Below are positions 16,904 to 24,974 of a DNA stretch of 41,666 nucleotides, one piece after another. Origin of the DNA: an uncultured Mycoplasmatota bacterium (GTDB taxonomy: Bacteria > Bacillota_I > Bacilli_A > RF39 > UBA660); NCBI GenBank assembly GCA_946413985.1, contig CAMKMS010000010.1, forward strand, positions 1-41,666, read 5' to 3'. The notes beneath the pieces were generated by a model. That model searched no databases. It was not told where the DNA came from and saw only the letters and a list, made by a program, of their open reading frames with translations. The stretch's first letter is position 1. Each line of letters starts with the position of its first letter. The position numbers were made by a program, and so were the translations under genes.

Positions 16904-17573
16904 TGATTTAAAAGTATTATATGAAGATAATCATATTATTGTAGTAGTAAAACCTTGTAATATACTAAGTCAGGCTGATGCTACAAACGATAAAGATTTA
17001 TTAACAATAGTTAAAGAATATATTAAAGAAAAATATAATAAACCTGGAAATGTATATCTAGGACTTGTTCATAGACTTGATAGACCAGTTGGTGGTGTTA
17101 TGGTGTTTGCAAGAAGTTCTAAAGCGGCATCAAGGTTAACTGATATGATGAAAACACATAACTTCACTAAGAAATATTTAGCAGTAGTAAATGGTTTTTT
17201 AGATAGTAATGGAACATTTGAAGATTATTTACTAAAAAAAGAAGATGGAAATACAATTGTAACAAACAAGAATGAAGGTAAAAAGGCAACTTTAAATTAT
17301 AGAGTAATTGAAGAAAATAGTAGTAATAAATTATCCTTAGTTGAAATAGAATTACTTACAGGAAGACATCATCAAATAAGAGTCCAATTTGCGTCAAGAG
17401 GACACAGCTTATATGGTGATCAAAGATATGGTAAGCAAGATAATAAACAAATTGCATTATGGGCTTATAAACTAGAATTTATACACCCTGTTAAGAAGGA
17501 AAAAATGAACTTTACATGTTTGCCAGATAAAAGAGATATATGGGATTTATTTAATCTCAATTTGTTAAAATAG
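16893..17573 (+). CDS. RluA-family pseudouridine synthase
   Basis: A 226-residue RluA-family enzyme. YEDNHIIVVVKP, the catalytic HRLDRPVGG (Asp63) and the GRHHQIRVQFA block are present. It isomerises uridine to pseudouridine in rRNA or tRNA. It lacks an N-terminal S4 domain, so it is of the short type. The ATG at 16893 overlaps the methyltransferase stop; alternative upstream GTG/TTG codons lie closer to the GGAG at 16877, so the exact start is not certain. Confidence 0.88.
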   Translation: MKVSDLKVLYEDNHIIVVVKPCNILSQADATNDKDLLTIVKEYIKEKYNKPGNVYLGLVHRLDRPVGGVMVFARSSKAASRLTDMMKTHNFTKKYLAVVNGFLDSNGTFEDYLLKKEDGNTIVTNKNEGKKATLNYRVIEENSSNKLSLVEIELLTGRHHQIRVQFASRGHSLYGDQRYGKQDNKQIALWAYKLEFIHPVKKEKMNFTCLPDKRDIWDLFNLNLLK

Positions 17574-17640
17574 CACTTGCATTTGATATTATTTTTTGTT
17601 ATTATTTTATTAGAATAGATTAGGGAAGAAGGATATGAAT

Positions 17641-18516
17641 ATGAATATTTTTGAATTATTAAGTTTTGATTTTGGAGAGTTTATAACTACACCAGCTTGT
17701 ATTTGTATTGTTGTAGGAATTATTTTCCTTGCAGTTGGTATAGCTTTATACTTTAAAGAAAATAAAAAGTTAAAATCTGATAATGCTACTGATGAAGCAA
17801 AATCAGAAGATAAACCAGTAGAAGCTACTGAAACTAAAGAAGAAGTAAAAGAAGAAGTTAAGGAAGAGGTTAAGGAAGAAGTAGCTGCAGTTGAGCCAGC
17901 TGTTACTGATACAACTCCAATTGTTGTACCAAGTGAAGGTGATGGTGTTAAAGAAGTTGCAGTTGCACCAGTTGCTGAAACAATTAATTTTGATTCAGTT
18001 AAACCAGAAGCACCAGTTGAAAGTTTAGATGAAGTTAAACCTGAAACATTAGATGCTCCTGAAGTAACTCCACCAGCTCCAGTTGTTGATACATCATCAG
18101 TTGTAAAAGAAGTTGAGACTTTAGATGCACCAGCTGAAGAAGAAAAGAAACCTGAACCAGTTGTTTATGGTGGTGCAAGTCCTGAACCTGTTGCAGAAGT
18201 ATTAGAAGAAAAACCAAGAGAAATTTATGGAGGAGCAAATCCATTAGAAAATACAGCTCCAATTCCTACAGAAAATGTTCGTGAAGCATATGCAGGAGCA
18301 CAAGTAAAAGTTGAACCAGCTAAAGAAGAACCAAAAGTTGAAGAAGTTAAGGTTGAAGAAGTAAAAGTTGAAGAACCAGTTACTGAAGCTCCAAAAGTAG
18401 AAGAAGTTAAAGAAGAGCCAAAGGCTGAAGAAGTTAAGGTTGAAGAAGTTAAAGTAGAAGAAGTAAAAGCTGAAGCTGAACAACCTAAAGAAGAAATTGA
18501 AAAATTAGAATTTTAA
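17641..18516 (+). CDS. Membrane-anchored acidic Glu/Val/Lys/Pro repeat protein
   Basis: A 291-residue protein with an N-terminal hydrophobic segment (about residues 15-38) and a long low-complexity tail rich in Glu, Val, Pro, Ala and Lys. Repeats include EVKEEVKEEV near residue 75, three spaced YGGASP/YGGANP/YAGAQ motifs, and a run of VEEVK units near the end. It has no enzymatic motif. The layout (one anchor plus a disordered cytoplasmic tail with short linear motifs) recalls ZipA-like or scaffold proteins, but there is no homology evidence. The second ATG (17641) is preferred because AAGAAGG lies eight bases upstream; 17635 is too close. Confidence 0.7.
   Translation: MNIFELLSFDFGEFITTPACICIVVGIIFLAVGIALYFKENKKLKSDNATDEAKSEDKPVEATETKEEVKEEVKEEVKEEVAAVEPAVTDTTPIVVPSEGDGVKEVAVAPVAETINFDSVKPEAPVESLDEVKPETLDAPEVTPPAPVVDTSSVVKEVETLDAPAEEEKKPEPVVYGGASPEPVAEVLEEKPREIYGGANPLENTAPIPTENVREAYAGAQVKVEPAKEEPKVEEVKVEEVKVEEPVTEAPKVEEVKEEPKAEEVKVEEVKVEEVKAEAEQPKEEIEKLEF
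18313..18474 (+). repeat. In-gene tandem repeats coding for VEEVK/EEPK units
   Basis: Degenerate repeats of about 12-18 bases (GTTGAAGAAGTTAAG-like) encode VEEVK/AEEVK/EEPK units. Such runs are prone to length change between strains. Confidence 0.7.
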
Positions 18517-18518
18517 TA

Positions 18519-18542
18519 AGGTGGCGTAAGCCATCTTTTTTT
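18519..18542 (+). terminator. Rho-independent terminator with GNRA loop
   Basis: AGGTGGC and GCCATCT form a 7-bp stem (one G-U) around a GTAA tetraloop, then T residues. Confidence 0.85.
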
Positions 18543-18591
18543 GTTCTATAATTGTTATCTTTTCATATTATTAAATGAGAGGAGCATAATT

Positions 18592-18852
18592 ATGGAACTA
18601 TTAAAAGTATCAAGTAAATCAAACCCAAATAACGTTGCAGGAGCAATAACAAATATACTAAAACGCGATAATATCGTTGTATTACAATCAATTGGAGCAG
18701 GAGCAATAAACCAGTTAGTTAAAGCAATAATTATATCAAGAGGATTCATAATTCCTAGTGGTAGAGATCTAAAAATTGTTCCTTCCTTTAATGAGGTTAA
18801 TGTAAACAACTTGACTAGGACTGCCATCAAATTCACTTTAACCCTTATATGA
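18592..18852 (+). CDS. spoVS: Stage V sporulation protein S
   Basis: An 86-residue SpoVS homologue, the same length as the Bacillus protein: LLKVSSKSNPNNVAGAI, a central LQSIGAGAINQLVKAI and C-terminal RTAIKFTL. SpoVS is a small Alba-like fold protein that affects spore coat formation and septation and occurs in some non-sporulating bacteria too. The ATG at 18592 follows GAGAGGAG; the longer frame upstream has no ribosome site. It ends on TGA. TATAAT at 18547-18552 is a likely -10. Confidence 0.93.
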   Translation: MELLKVSSKSNPNNVAGAITNILKRDNIVVLQSIGAGAINQLVKAIIISRGFIIPSGRDLKIVPSFNEVNVNNLTRTAIKFTLTLI

Positions 18853-18868
18853 CAACGAAAAAATGAAG

Positions 18869-18890
18869 AAAAAGTTTGACTTTTTTCTTT
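18869..18890 (+). terminator. spoVS terminator
   Basis: AAAAAGT pairs with ACTTTTT around TTG, followed by a T-rich run. The loop and right arm also form the -35 of the next promoter. Confidence 0.75.
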
Positions 18891-18904
18891 TTTTATGCTA
18901 TAAT
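18876..18904 (+). promoter_or_regulatory. Strong promoter overlapping the spoVS terminator
   Basis: TTGACT, a 17-base spacer ending in TGC, then TATAAT: a near-consensus promoter with extended -10. The -35 is inside the terminator hairpin. Confidence 0.8.
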
Positions 18905-18963
18905 ACTATCACATCTAGAAAATGGGGTTGAAGATGTATTGTTCAGGTAGGGGGTTGAATACT

Positions 18964-19383
18964 ATGAAACAATGTTATATATTTGAATATCAAAATGAAA
19001 ATGATTTTAGAAAGAAAGAAAGAACATTAAGAAAATATAATATGTTTGCTTTCAAGAAATTAACTTTCGAATATTATCCAGAAATTAGAAACGGAAACTT
19101 CTTAGGAGAATTAGTATCTGTATCTAAAAAAGACAATACTAAATCTTATGAGTTAAAATTGCCTACAGCAGAATTATTTGCTAAAGTACATGGAGAAATT
19201 AGATTACATTATACTGTATATGAAGATAAGAATATTATTCTTTTAACTAATATTACTCCAGAAGGAATTCTTGATGAAGGACATCGTACTGAATTATCAA
19301 CTTATAAAGGTGTCATGATTTCAAAGAGCAATCCTGAAAAAGATATGTTTAAAGTTAATTTAATGAGTATGTTACAAAAATAG
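18964..19383 (+). CDS. Hypothetical protein
   Basis: A 139-residue soluble protein, not recognised. It is mixed alpha/beta, with KKERTLRKYNMFAFKKLTFEY near the N-terminus and a middle part rich in Leu, Val and Glu. No catalytic motif is seen. AGGGGG lies nine bases before the ATG at 18964. A second GGGGTTGAAG at 18924 precedes an in-frame ATG at 18934, adding ten residues if used, so the start is not settled. A strong promoter suggests good expression. Confidence 0.6.
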   Translation: MKQCYIFEYQNENDFRKKERTLRKYNMFAFKKLTFEYYPEIRNGNFLGELVSVSKKDNTKSYELKLPTAELFAKVHGEIRLHYTVYEDKNIILLTNITPEGILDEGHRTELSTYKGVMISKSNPEKDMFKVNLMSMLQK

Positions 19384-19407
19384 GACTGTCTAGCAGTTCT
19401 TTTTTTT
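19382..19407 (+). terminator. Rho-independent terminator
   Basis: AGGACTG pairs with CAGTTCT (7 bp, loop TCTAG), then eight T residues. The stop codon overlaps the stem. Confidence 0.85.
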
Positions 19408-19468
19408 GTCTTAATTATTGAAAATAAATGATATTAATATTATAATTTTATTAAGGTATGGTGATTTT

Positions 19469-20050
19469 ATGAAAAATAAAAAGGGATTTACTTTAATAGA
19501 ATTATTAGCGGTAGTTATTATTTTAGGTGTAATTATGACAATTGCTATTCCTAATATAGTATCTACACTTGATAAAAATAAAAGGGATTCTATTATTAAA
19601 GATGCAAAAAGAATTATTAGTTCAGCTGAGTATACAATAAGAAGTGATACTAAGATGGAATATCCTGATTCTTCAACTGTTGTAATTATATCTTTAAATA
19701 GAATTAAAAACTTAAACTTAGATGTTTCTTCATTTGACACATATTATTCAAAAGATAAATCTTTTGTAGCTGTTATTGGAGAGACAATGCCATCAGGAGA
19801 CTTGAATATGGTTTATTATGTTCATCTAGTATCTTGTGGTGATGAAACATGTTCTAATGAAGATTCTGATATGATTGCAAAGAATAGAGGAATTAATTTA
19901 GCAAGACTAGACGATTTAGAGAGTGTTGATAGATTTGAACTAGTTGTAAAGGGAGCAGATTTAAAGATGGATTATCTAGATCAAGCAGCAACAAACTATC
20001 AAGATATTAAAACTAAAGTATCTAGAGCAAACGCAGTATATTATGGCTAA
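19469..20050 (+). CDS. Prepilin-like type IV pilin/pseudopilin (first of two)
   Basis: A 193-residue protein with the class III signal KNKKGFTLIELLAVVIILGV: a short basic leader, cleavage after the Gly before Phe, Glu at mature position 5 and a hydrophobic helix. The C-terminal domain is not recognised; it holds a Cys pair (SCGDETC). The prepilin peptidase and pilus ATPase are not in the window. The ATG at 19469 follows GGTGAT; the longer upstream frame lacks a ribosome site and would spoil the leader. Confidence 0.85.
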   Translation: MKNKKGFTLIELLAVVIILGVIMTIAIPNIVSTLDKNKRDSIIKDAKRIISSAEYTIRSDTKMEYPDSSTVVIISLNRIKNLNLDVSSFDTYYSKDKSFVAVIGETMPSGDLNMVYYVHLVSCGDETCSNEDSDMIAKNRGINLARLDDLESVDRFELVVKGADLKMDYLDQAATNYQDIKTKVSRANAVYYG

Positions 20051-20078
20051 AACAACTTTAAAATAAAGTTGTTTTTTT
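20050..20078 (+). terminator. Rho-independent terminator
   Basis: AAACAACTTTA pairs with TAAAGTTGTTT (11 bp, loop AAA), then T residues. Confidence 0.9.
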
Positions 20079-20126
20079 CATGTGTAAAATAAAATGTTAA
20101 ATCTTCATATAATTATTTTTTGATAA

Positions 20127-20155
20127 TTGACTATAATAATAGTATGTGCTATGAT
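20127..20155 (+). promoter_or_regulatory. Strong promoter of the second prepilin gene
   Basis: TTGACT, 17 bases ending in TGC, then TATGAT. A leader of about 30 bases follows with another TATAAT-like sequence (20161-20166). Confidence 0.75.
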
Positions 20156-20191
20156 TTAACTATAATAAGAGAGGAAGAAGGGAAAATTATT

Positions 20192-20866
20192 ATGATGAAA
20201 AACAATAAGAAAGGTTTTACTTTGATCGAATTATTAGCAGTTATCATTATCTTAGGTGTTTTAATGATCATTGCAATTCCATCAGTAACATCTTACATTC
20301 AAAATTCAAGAAAGAGCGCTTATGTAGATTCAGCAGTAGCATATGTAGATGCAGTTAAAAACAAAGCAAGTGAAGGAGACAAATTACGTTTCTATGCAAC
20401 AGATACACTTTACATGATCCCAGTTGGACATGAAGATGGAAAATCTTGTGTATCAGTTGAATCTGGAGGACAATCTCCATTTAGTGATACATGGAACTAT
20501 GCTTATGTAGGAGTAGTTTATACAGGAAAAGGATTTAACTATTTCTTCATCGGTGAAGATGGAGCTGGACAAGGAGTTCAATTCTTAACTAGAAAAGAAT
20601 TAGCTGAACATGGAACAGATTATATTTATAGTGAAAAAGGAGATGCTAACAGTGTTTACAATACAAACGTTGCTGCAGCTCATACAGGACTAGAAAATAT
20701 GTATAAGAAGACATCTACAACAAGTGGAACTGCTACAATAACTCACAAAGATGTTCCATCTACAGATACATCATATGCTAAATTATTAGCAGTAGCTAAC
20801 AGAACTGCAATTCAATTCGTATATGCTGGTGCATGCTCTAACCAAGGTACAGCAGATACTAACTAA
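20192..20866 (+). CDS. Prepilin-like major-type pilin (second of two)
   Basis: A 224-residue protein with leader MMKNNKKG followed by FTLIELLAVIIILGVLMIIAIP. The first 35 residues closely match the preceding gene, but the globular domain is different: it is rich in Gly, Ser, Thr and aromatics, with Cys in KSCVSV and GACSNQ. It uses more C-ending codons (TTC, AAC, GTT/CGT) than its neighbours, has a near-consensus promoter and a strong terminator, and so looks highly expressed, as expected for a major pilin. AAGGG lies nine bases before the ATG. Confidence 0.87.
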   Translation: MMKNNKKGFTLIELLAVIIILGVLMIIAIPSVTSYIQNSRKSAYVDSAVAYVDAVKNKASEGDKLRFYATDTLYMIPVGHEDGKSCVSVESGGQSPFSDTWNYAYVGVVYTGKGFNYFFIGEDGAGQGVQFLTRKELAEHGTDYIYSEKGDANSVYNTNVAAAHTGLENMYKKTSTTSGTATITHKDVPSTDTSYAKLLAVANRTAIQFVYAGACSNQGTADTN

Positions 20867-20882
20867 TATTTGGTTATGAATT

Positions 20883-20911
20883 AAAAGCAACTTATTAAAG
20901 TTGCTTTTTTA
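20883..20911 (+). terminator. Rho-independent terminator
   Basis: AAAAGCAACTT pairs with AAGTTGCTTTT (11 bp, loop ATTA), then T residues. Confidence 0.92.
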
Positions 20912-20944
20912 TTTTCTTTATTATAAAATTTACTTGGTGATATT

Positions 20945-21817
20945 ATGTTAATAATTGGAAGTCATGTAAGCTTTAATAGTAATGATCAACTTTTAGGATC
21001 TTTAAATCAAGCTTTATCTTATAATGCTAATACATTTATGTTTTATACAGGAGCACCTCAGAATACTAATAGATCTAAAATAAATAGTAGTGTTACTAAA
21101 GATGCTATAGAAAAGATGAAGGAAAACAATATAGAACTTGATAATATAATAGTACATGCTCCTTATATTATTAATTTAGCTAATAATAAAGAAGCTTCTA
21201 AGTATGACTTTTCTATTAGATTTTTAAAAGAAGAAATTAGTCGTTGTGAAGAAATTGGTATTAAATATTTAGTTCTTCATCCAGGAAGTCATGTAGGTCT
21301 AGGAGAAGAAGAAGGTATTAAAAGCATTATATTTGCTTTGAATGAAGTATTAAAAAAAGATAATAGTGTCATGATTTTACTTGAAACTATGGCAGGAAAA
21401 GGTACTGAATTAGGTGTCAGTTTCGAACAATTAAAAACAATAATTGATGGAGTAAGTGATAAATCAAAGATTGGAGTATGTCTTGATACCTGTCATTTGA
21501 ATGATGCAGGTTACGATATATCTAAGTTTGATGATGTACTTGATTTATTTGATAAAACTATTGGACTATCTTATGTACACTGTATTCATATTAATGATAG
21601 TAAGAATCCATTAGGAGCTCATAAAGATAGACATGAAAATATAGGTTATGGTACTTTAGGGTTTGATAATATAATAAATGTTATCTATAACAAAAGACTT
21701 GATAATATACCTAAAATACTTGAAACACCATGGATTGGTGAATATGCCCCATATAAAGAAGAAATAGAAATGATTAGAAATAAAAAGTTTAATGAAAAAT
21801 TAAAAGAAGGACATTAG
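20945..21817 (+). CDS. nfo: Deoxyribonuclease IV (AP endonuclease)
   Basis: A 290-residue endonuclease IV. IGSHVS at the N-terminus, VHAPYIINLA, VLHPGSH, LLETMAGKGTELG, CLDTCHLNDAGYD, HINDSKNPLGAHKDRHENIGYG and ILETPW supply the conserved tri-zinc ligands. It incises DNA at abasic sites in base-excision repair. A GGTGAT site precedes the ATG. It converges on a DUF2624/YqfT-like gene, as in Bacillus, where nfo (yqfS) is beside yqfT. Confidence 0.95.
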   Translation: MLIIGSHVSFNSNDQLLGSLNQALSYNANTFMFYTGAPQNTNRSKINSSVTKDAIEKMKENNIELDNIIVHAPYIINLANNKEASKYDFSIRFLKEEISRCEEIGIKYLVLHPGSHVGLGEEEGIKSIIFALNEVLKKDNSVMILLETMAGKGTELGVSFEQLKTIIDGVSDKSKIGVCLDTCHLNDAGYDISKFDDVLDLFDKTIGLSYVHCIHINDSKNPLGAHKDRHENIGYGTLGFDNIINVIYNKRLDNIPKILETPWIGEYAPYKEEIEMIRNKKFNEKLKEGH

Positions 21818-21826
21818 TTCTTCTTT
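21803..21826. terminator. Bidirectional terminator with both stop codons in its loop
   Basis: AAAGAAGGAC pairs with GTTCTTCTTT (10 bp, one G-U) around ATTA. The nfo TAG and the TAA of the opposite gene overlap at 21814-21817, in the loop and at the adjoining stem base. Confidence 0.82.
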
Positions 21827-22062
21827 TTATATTTATTATATAATTCAATAACTTTCTCATAAGTCTTAGGTTGTAGCTTTTCTTTTAGTTTTTCAAAGAT
21901 AAAAGTAGAATCCTTTTCTAGTAGAGTTTCCCAATAGTTTTTGATATAAACATAAAGAACTTTCTTTTCTTCATCAAGTAGTTTTATACCTTCTTTTAAA
22001 GCAAACTCTTCTAGTTCTTCCTCAGTTAAGTTTTCTATATATTTTTGTATAACAAATTTCAA
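21814..22062 (-). CDS. DUF2624 (YqfT-like) small protein
   Basis: An 82-residue, all-helical acidic/basic protein: VIQKYIENLTEEELEEFALKEGI, then VLYVYIKNYWETLL and a C-terminal TYEKVIELYNKYKKK. Its composition and its place beside nfo fit the DUF2624/YqfT family of Bacillus, whose function is unknown. It overlaps the nfo stop by four bases on the opposite strand. GGTGAT precedes its ATG. Confidence 0.72.
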   Translation of the reverse strand: MKFVIQKYIENLTEEELEEFALKEGIKLLDEEKKVLYVYIKNYWETLLEKDSTFIFEKLKEKLQPKTYEKVIELYNKYKKKN

Positions 22063-22129
22063 TCTATCACCTTAATTAATATTATTTAATAGATTTATAA
22101 TTATTACACAAAATAATAATGTGATGTTT

Positions 22130-24121
22130 ATGAATAAAAAGTATAAGATTATAGATAAAAGACTTGATTTGTTTAAGATTTTTGTAATATTATCTTTTAT
22201 TGTTTTAATAGCAAGTATGTTTGATTTATCTTTATTGAATGGTTCTTATTATAAAGAACAACTTGAGTTAAAGACAAATAATAATTATAAATATAAAAAT
22301 AGTCCAAGAGGAAGAATATATGATAGAAATTATAATTTGTTAGTAGATAATAAATTGGTTCCAATAGTTAGTTATGTTAAGCCAGATAAGATAGACTCTA
22401 AAAAAGAAGTAATTACTGCAAGTATTCTATCAAACATATTAGATATAGATTATAGTAAATTAACTGATAGAATGCTTAAAGATTATTATTTAGTTAATAA
22501 TGATTCAAATGATTTAATTAAAGATGAAGAATGGACTTTATATAAAAATAGAAAACTTAGTGATAATGATATTTATAAGCTTAAATTAGATAGGATAGAT
22601 AATAGTGTTCTATCTTTATTTAGTGATTTAGAAAAAGAAAGAGCATACATCTATTATTTAATGAATAATGGTTATTACTATGAAGAAAAGATTATTAAAA
22701 GCAATTTAAGTGATTATGAACTTGCAAGTATTATTGATATTATTGATAACTTAGATGGTATTAATATTAGTTATAACTATGAAAGAGTATACCCATATAA
22801 TGATACTTTTAAGAGTATTTTAGGTAAAGTATCTAGTATTCCTTTAGAAGAAAAAGATAAGTATTTAAGTATGGGTTATAATTTAAATAGTTTAGTAGGA
22901 GTTAGTTATATAGAAAAAGAATATGAAGAGTATTTAAAAGGAGTTAGTGGCATTTATTCGATAGAAAATGGAAATATTATAAATATTAGTGATGGTAAAA
23001 GAGGTAAAGATATTGTTTTATCAATAGATATTAATTTACAGAAAGAGTTAGAGAAATTAATAGATGAAGAACTTATTAAGACAAAGAGTGAACCAAATAC
23101 TAATTTATTTAATAGTATTTATGTTGTTATTAAAGATCCTAAAAATGGTGATATTTTGGCTATGTCTGGAAGAGGAGTTAGAAAAGTTAATGGAATTTAT
23201 GAAACATATGATATTACGGAAGGAGTTTTAACTAATTCTTTTACTCCAGGAAGTGTTGTAAAAGGTGCATCTATTCTTGTTGGATACAAAGAAAAAGCAG
23301 TAGATATTAATAGTTATATTAAAGATGAATGTATTAAGATATATTCGAAACCTAAGAAATGTTCATGGACAAATCTTGGTTATGTTAATGATATTGATGC
23401 ATTAGCAAAATCATCTAATGTATACCAGTTTAAAACGGCTTTAAAAGTCGCTTCTATCGATTATAAATATAATATGAAGGAAATAGACGTTAGTGAGGCT
23501 TTTAAGAAGTATAGGACGTTTTTTAATGATATTGGGCTAGGTAGCAAAACTGGTATTGATTTACCTGTTGATGGAGTTGGTAATGTTGGTAAACTAAATA
23601 ATATAGATTTATATTTGAACTATGTTATTGGGCAGTATGATACTTATACAACTATGCAGTTATCAGAATATATTTCTACAATTGCTAATTATGGTAAAAG
23701 AGTATATCCTCATTTACTTTTAGAAGTAAGAGATAATGACTTGAATGATTTAGTATATAAGTATGAATCAAAAGAAAAAGAGTTAGATGTAGATAAGAAA
23801 TATATTGATAGAGTAAGAGAGGGATTTAGAGAAGTTCTTAGGTCTGGTCTTGGTAAGAATTTTATGGGAGATGTTCTTTCTCCTTCTGGTAAAACAGGAA
23901 CTAGCGAATCATTTTATGATAGTAATAATGATGGTATGATTGATTCTCCAACACTTACAAATGCCTTTGTCGGATATTATCCTAGTGATAATACGAAGAT
24001 GAGTATTGCTATATTTTTCCCTAATCTTGTTGATGTCAATGGAACTGGTGACGAAAGAAGCTATGCTAATAAAAGAATAACTAGAAAAATAGTAGAATTA
24101 TTTTCTAAATTATATGATTGA
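22130..24121 (+). CDS. Class B penicillin-binding protein (transpeptidase)
   Basis: A 663-residue class B PBP. One N-terminal membrane helix (about residues 17-38) is followed by the RGRIYDRNYNLL dimerisation motif and a transpeptidase domain with SVVK (Ser375, Lys378), SSN (Ser428, Asn430) and KTGT (588-591), all intact. It cross-links peptidoglycan in elongation or division; PBP2 versus FtsI/SpoVD type cannot be decided because no mre or fts gene is adjacent and no PASTA domain is present. The start is weakly marked: GTGATG precedes the ATG at 22130, with ATG 22124 and GTG 22121 as alternatives. It ends on TGA. Confidence 0.9.
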   Translation: MNKKYKIIDKRLDLFKIFVILSFIVLIASMFDLSLLNGSYYKEQLELKTNNNYKYKNSPRGRIYDRNYNLLVDNKLVPIVSYVKPDKIDSKKEVITASILSNILDIDYSKLTDRMLKDYYLVNNDSNDLIKDEEWTLYKNRKLSDNDIYKLKLDRIDNSVLSLFSDLEKERAYIYYLMNNGYYYEEKIIKSNLSDYELASIIDIIDNLDGINISYNYERVYPYNDTFKSILGKVSSIPLEEKDKYLSMGYNLNSLVGVSYIEKEYEEYLKGVSGIYSIENGNIINISDGKRGKDIVLSIDINLQKELEKLIDEELIKTKSEPNTNLFNSIYVVIKDPKNGDILAMSGRGVRKVNGIYETYDITEGVLTNSFTPGSVVKGASILVGYKEKAVDINSYIKDECIKIYSKPKKCSWTNLGYVNDIDALAKSSNVYQFKTALKVASIDYKYNMKEIDVSEAFKKYRTFFNDIGLGSKTGIDLPVDGVGNVGKLNNIDLYLNYVIGQYDTYTTMQLSEYISTIANYGKRVYPHLLLEVRDNDLNDLVYKYESKEKELDVDKKYIDRVREGFREVLRSGLGKNFMGDVLSPSGKTGTSESFYDSNNDGMIDSPTLTNAFVGYYPSDNTKMSIAIFFPNLVDVNGTGDERSYANKRITRKIVELFSKLYD

Positions 24122-24164
24122 ATATATTTATTTTTTAATTTATACTTTTATTGGAGGCTAGAAT

Positions 24165-24839
24165 ATGAGTGATATAGTACTAAGTATCGTAACTCCTTAT
24201 TATGATACATTAAAATATACAGTTGATCTTTATAGAAGATTAATGCCACAACTTAATGAAAGAGTTGAATGGATTATAGTAGATGATGGATGCCATGAAG
24301 AAAAACTTGATAGAATAGCATCAGATGGTAGTGTCTTTGTAATGGACAAAGATAAAGAAATAAATGCCTTAAGTGGTAAATACGTTAGAATTATCCATCT
24401 TGATGAGAATAGTGGTAATGCTTCTACTCCAAGAAATGTAGGTATTGATAATGCAAGAGGTAAATATATAGGTTTTATAGATTCAGATGATTTAGTAGTA
24501 GAAAACTATATAGAAACTGTACTTAATAAAATAGATACTGAAGACTTTGATTATTGTATTCTAAGCTGGCAATGTCAAGATGAAGTTTATATAATTGAAG
24601 ATGATCCACCTGAATGGAATAAATGCGTTTGGAACTGTGTTTATAAGAAAGATATTATTGGTGATGAAAGATTTGATCCTGATATAAATCTAGGAGAAGA
24701 CGGAGACTTTAATAGTAGAGTAAGAAGAGGAAAAAGAGCCAATATAGTAGAGCCAATTTATTTATATAATTGGAGAAGAGAAGGAAGTATTTCCAACAGA
24801 CACAGAGATGGATTATTAACAACAAGAAAAAATGATTAA
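24165..24839 (+). CDS. Glycosyltransferase family 2
   Basis: A 224-residue GT-A enzyme. LSIVTPYYDTLKYTVDLY, WIIVDDG, NSGNASTPRNVGI, the DSDD metal site (Asp106-Asp109) and a GEDGDF catalytic-base region are visible. It transfers sugar from a nucleotide sugar with inversion. It has no membrane helix. GGAGG lies ten bases before the ATG. It stands alone between the PBP and rpmG, so its acceptor (capsule, teichoic acid or glycolipid) is not indicated. Confidence 0.88.
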   Translation: MSDIVLSIVTPYYDTLKYTVDLYRRLMPQLNERVEWIIVDDGCHEEKLDRIASDGSVFVMDKDKEINALSGKYVRIIHLDENSGNASTPRNVGIDNARGKYIGFIDSDDLVVENYIETVLNKIDTEDFDYCILSWQCQDEVYIIEDDPPEWNKCVWNCVYKKDIIGDERFDPDINLGEDGDFNSRVRRGKRANIVEPIYLYNWRREGSISNRHRDGLLTTRKND

Positions 24840-24846
24840 TTTTTCT

Positions 24847-24875
24847 TTGAAATTATTAAGTTTTTGTGTTATAAT
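24847..24875 (+). promoter_or_regulatory. Upstream tandem promoter (P1) before rpmG
   Basis: TTGAAA, 17 bases, TATAAT with TG extension. It lies 100 bases before rpmG with no gene between and a second promoter downstream. Confidence 0.65.
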
Positions 24876-24915
24876 CATCTAGCGTGATGTATTATTCAAA
24901 TTAATAAAAAAACTT

Positions 24916-24943
24916 TTGCATTTTATTATTTTTTTGATATAAT
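24916..24943 (+). promoter_or_regulatory. Proximal promoter (P2) of rpmG
   Basis: TTGCAT, 16 bases, TGA then TATAAT, 31 bases before the rpmG ATG. Confidence 0.7.
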
Positions 24944-24974
24944 ACCAATAGAAAAACCAAGGAGGGATTTTAAG

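Noticed and set aside
18313-18480. CRISPR-like or minisatellite repeat
   Set aside because: It is an in-frame coding repeat for VEEVK units within the 17641-18516 gene.
18035-18483. Minus-strand ORFs opposite the acidic repeat protein
   Set aside because: His/Leu- and Phe/Asn-rich frames are the mirror of the GAA/GTT repeats; no ribosome site.
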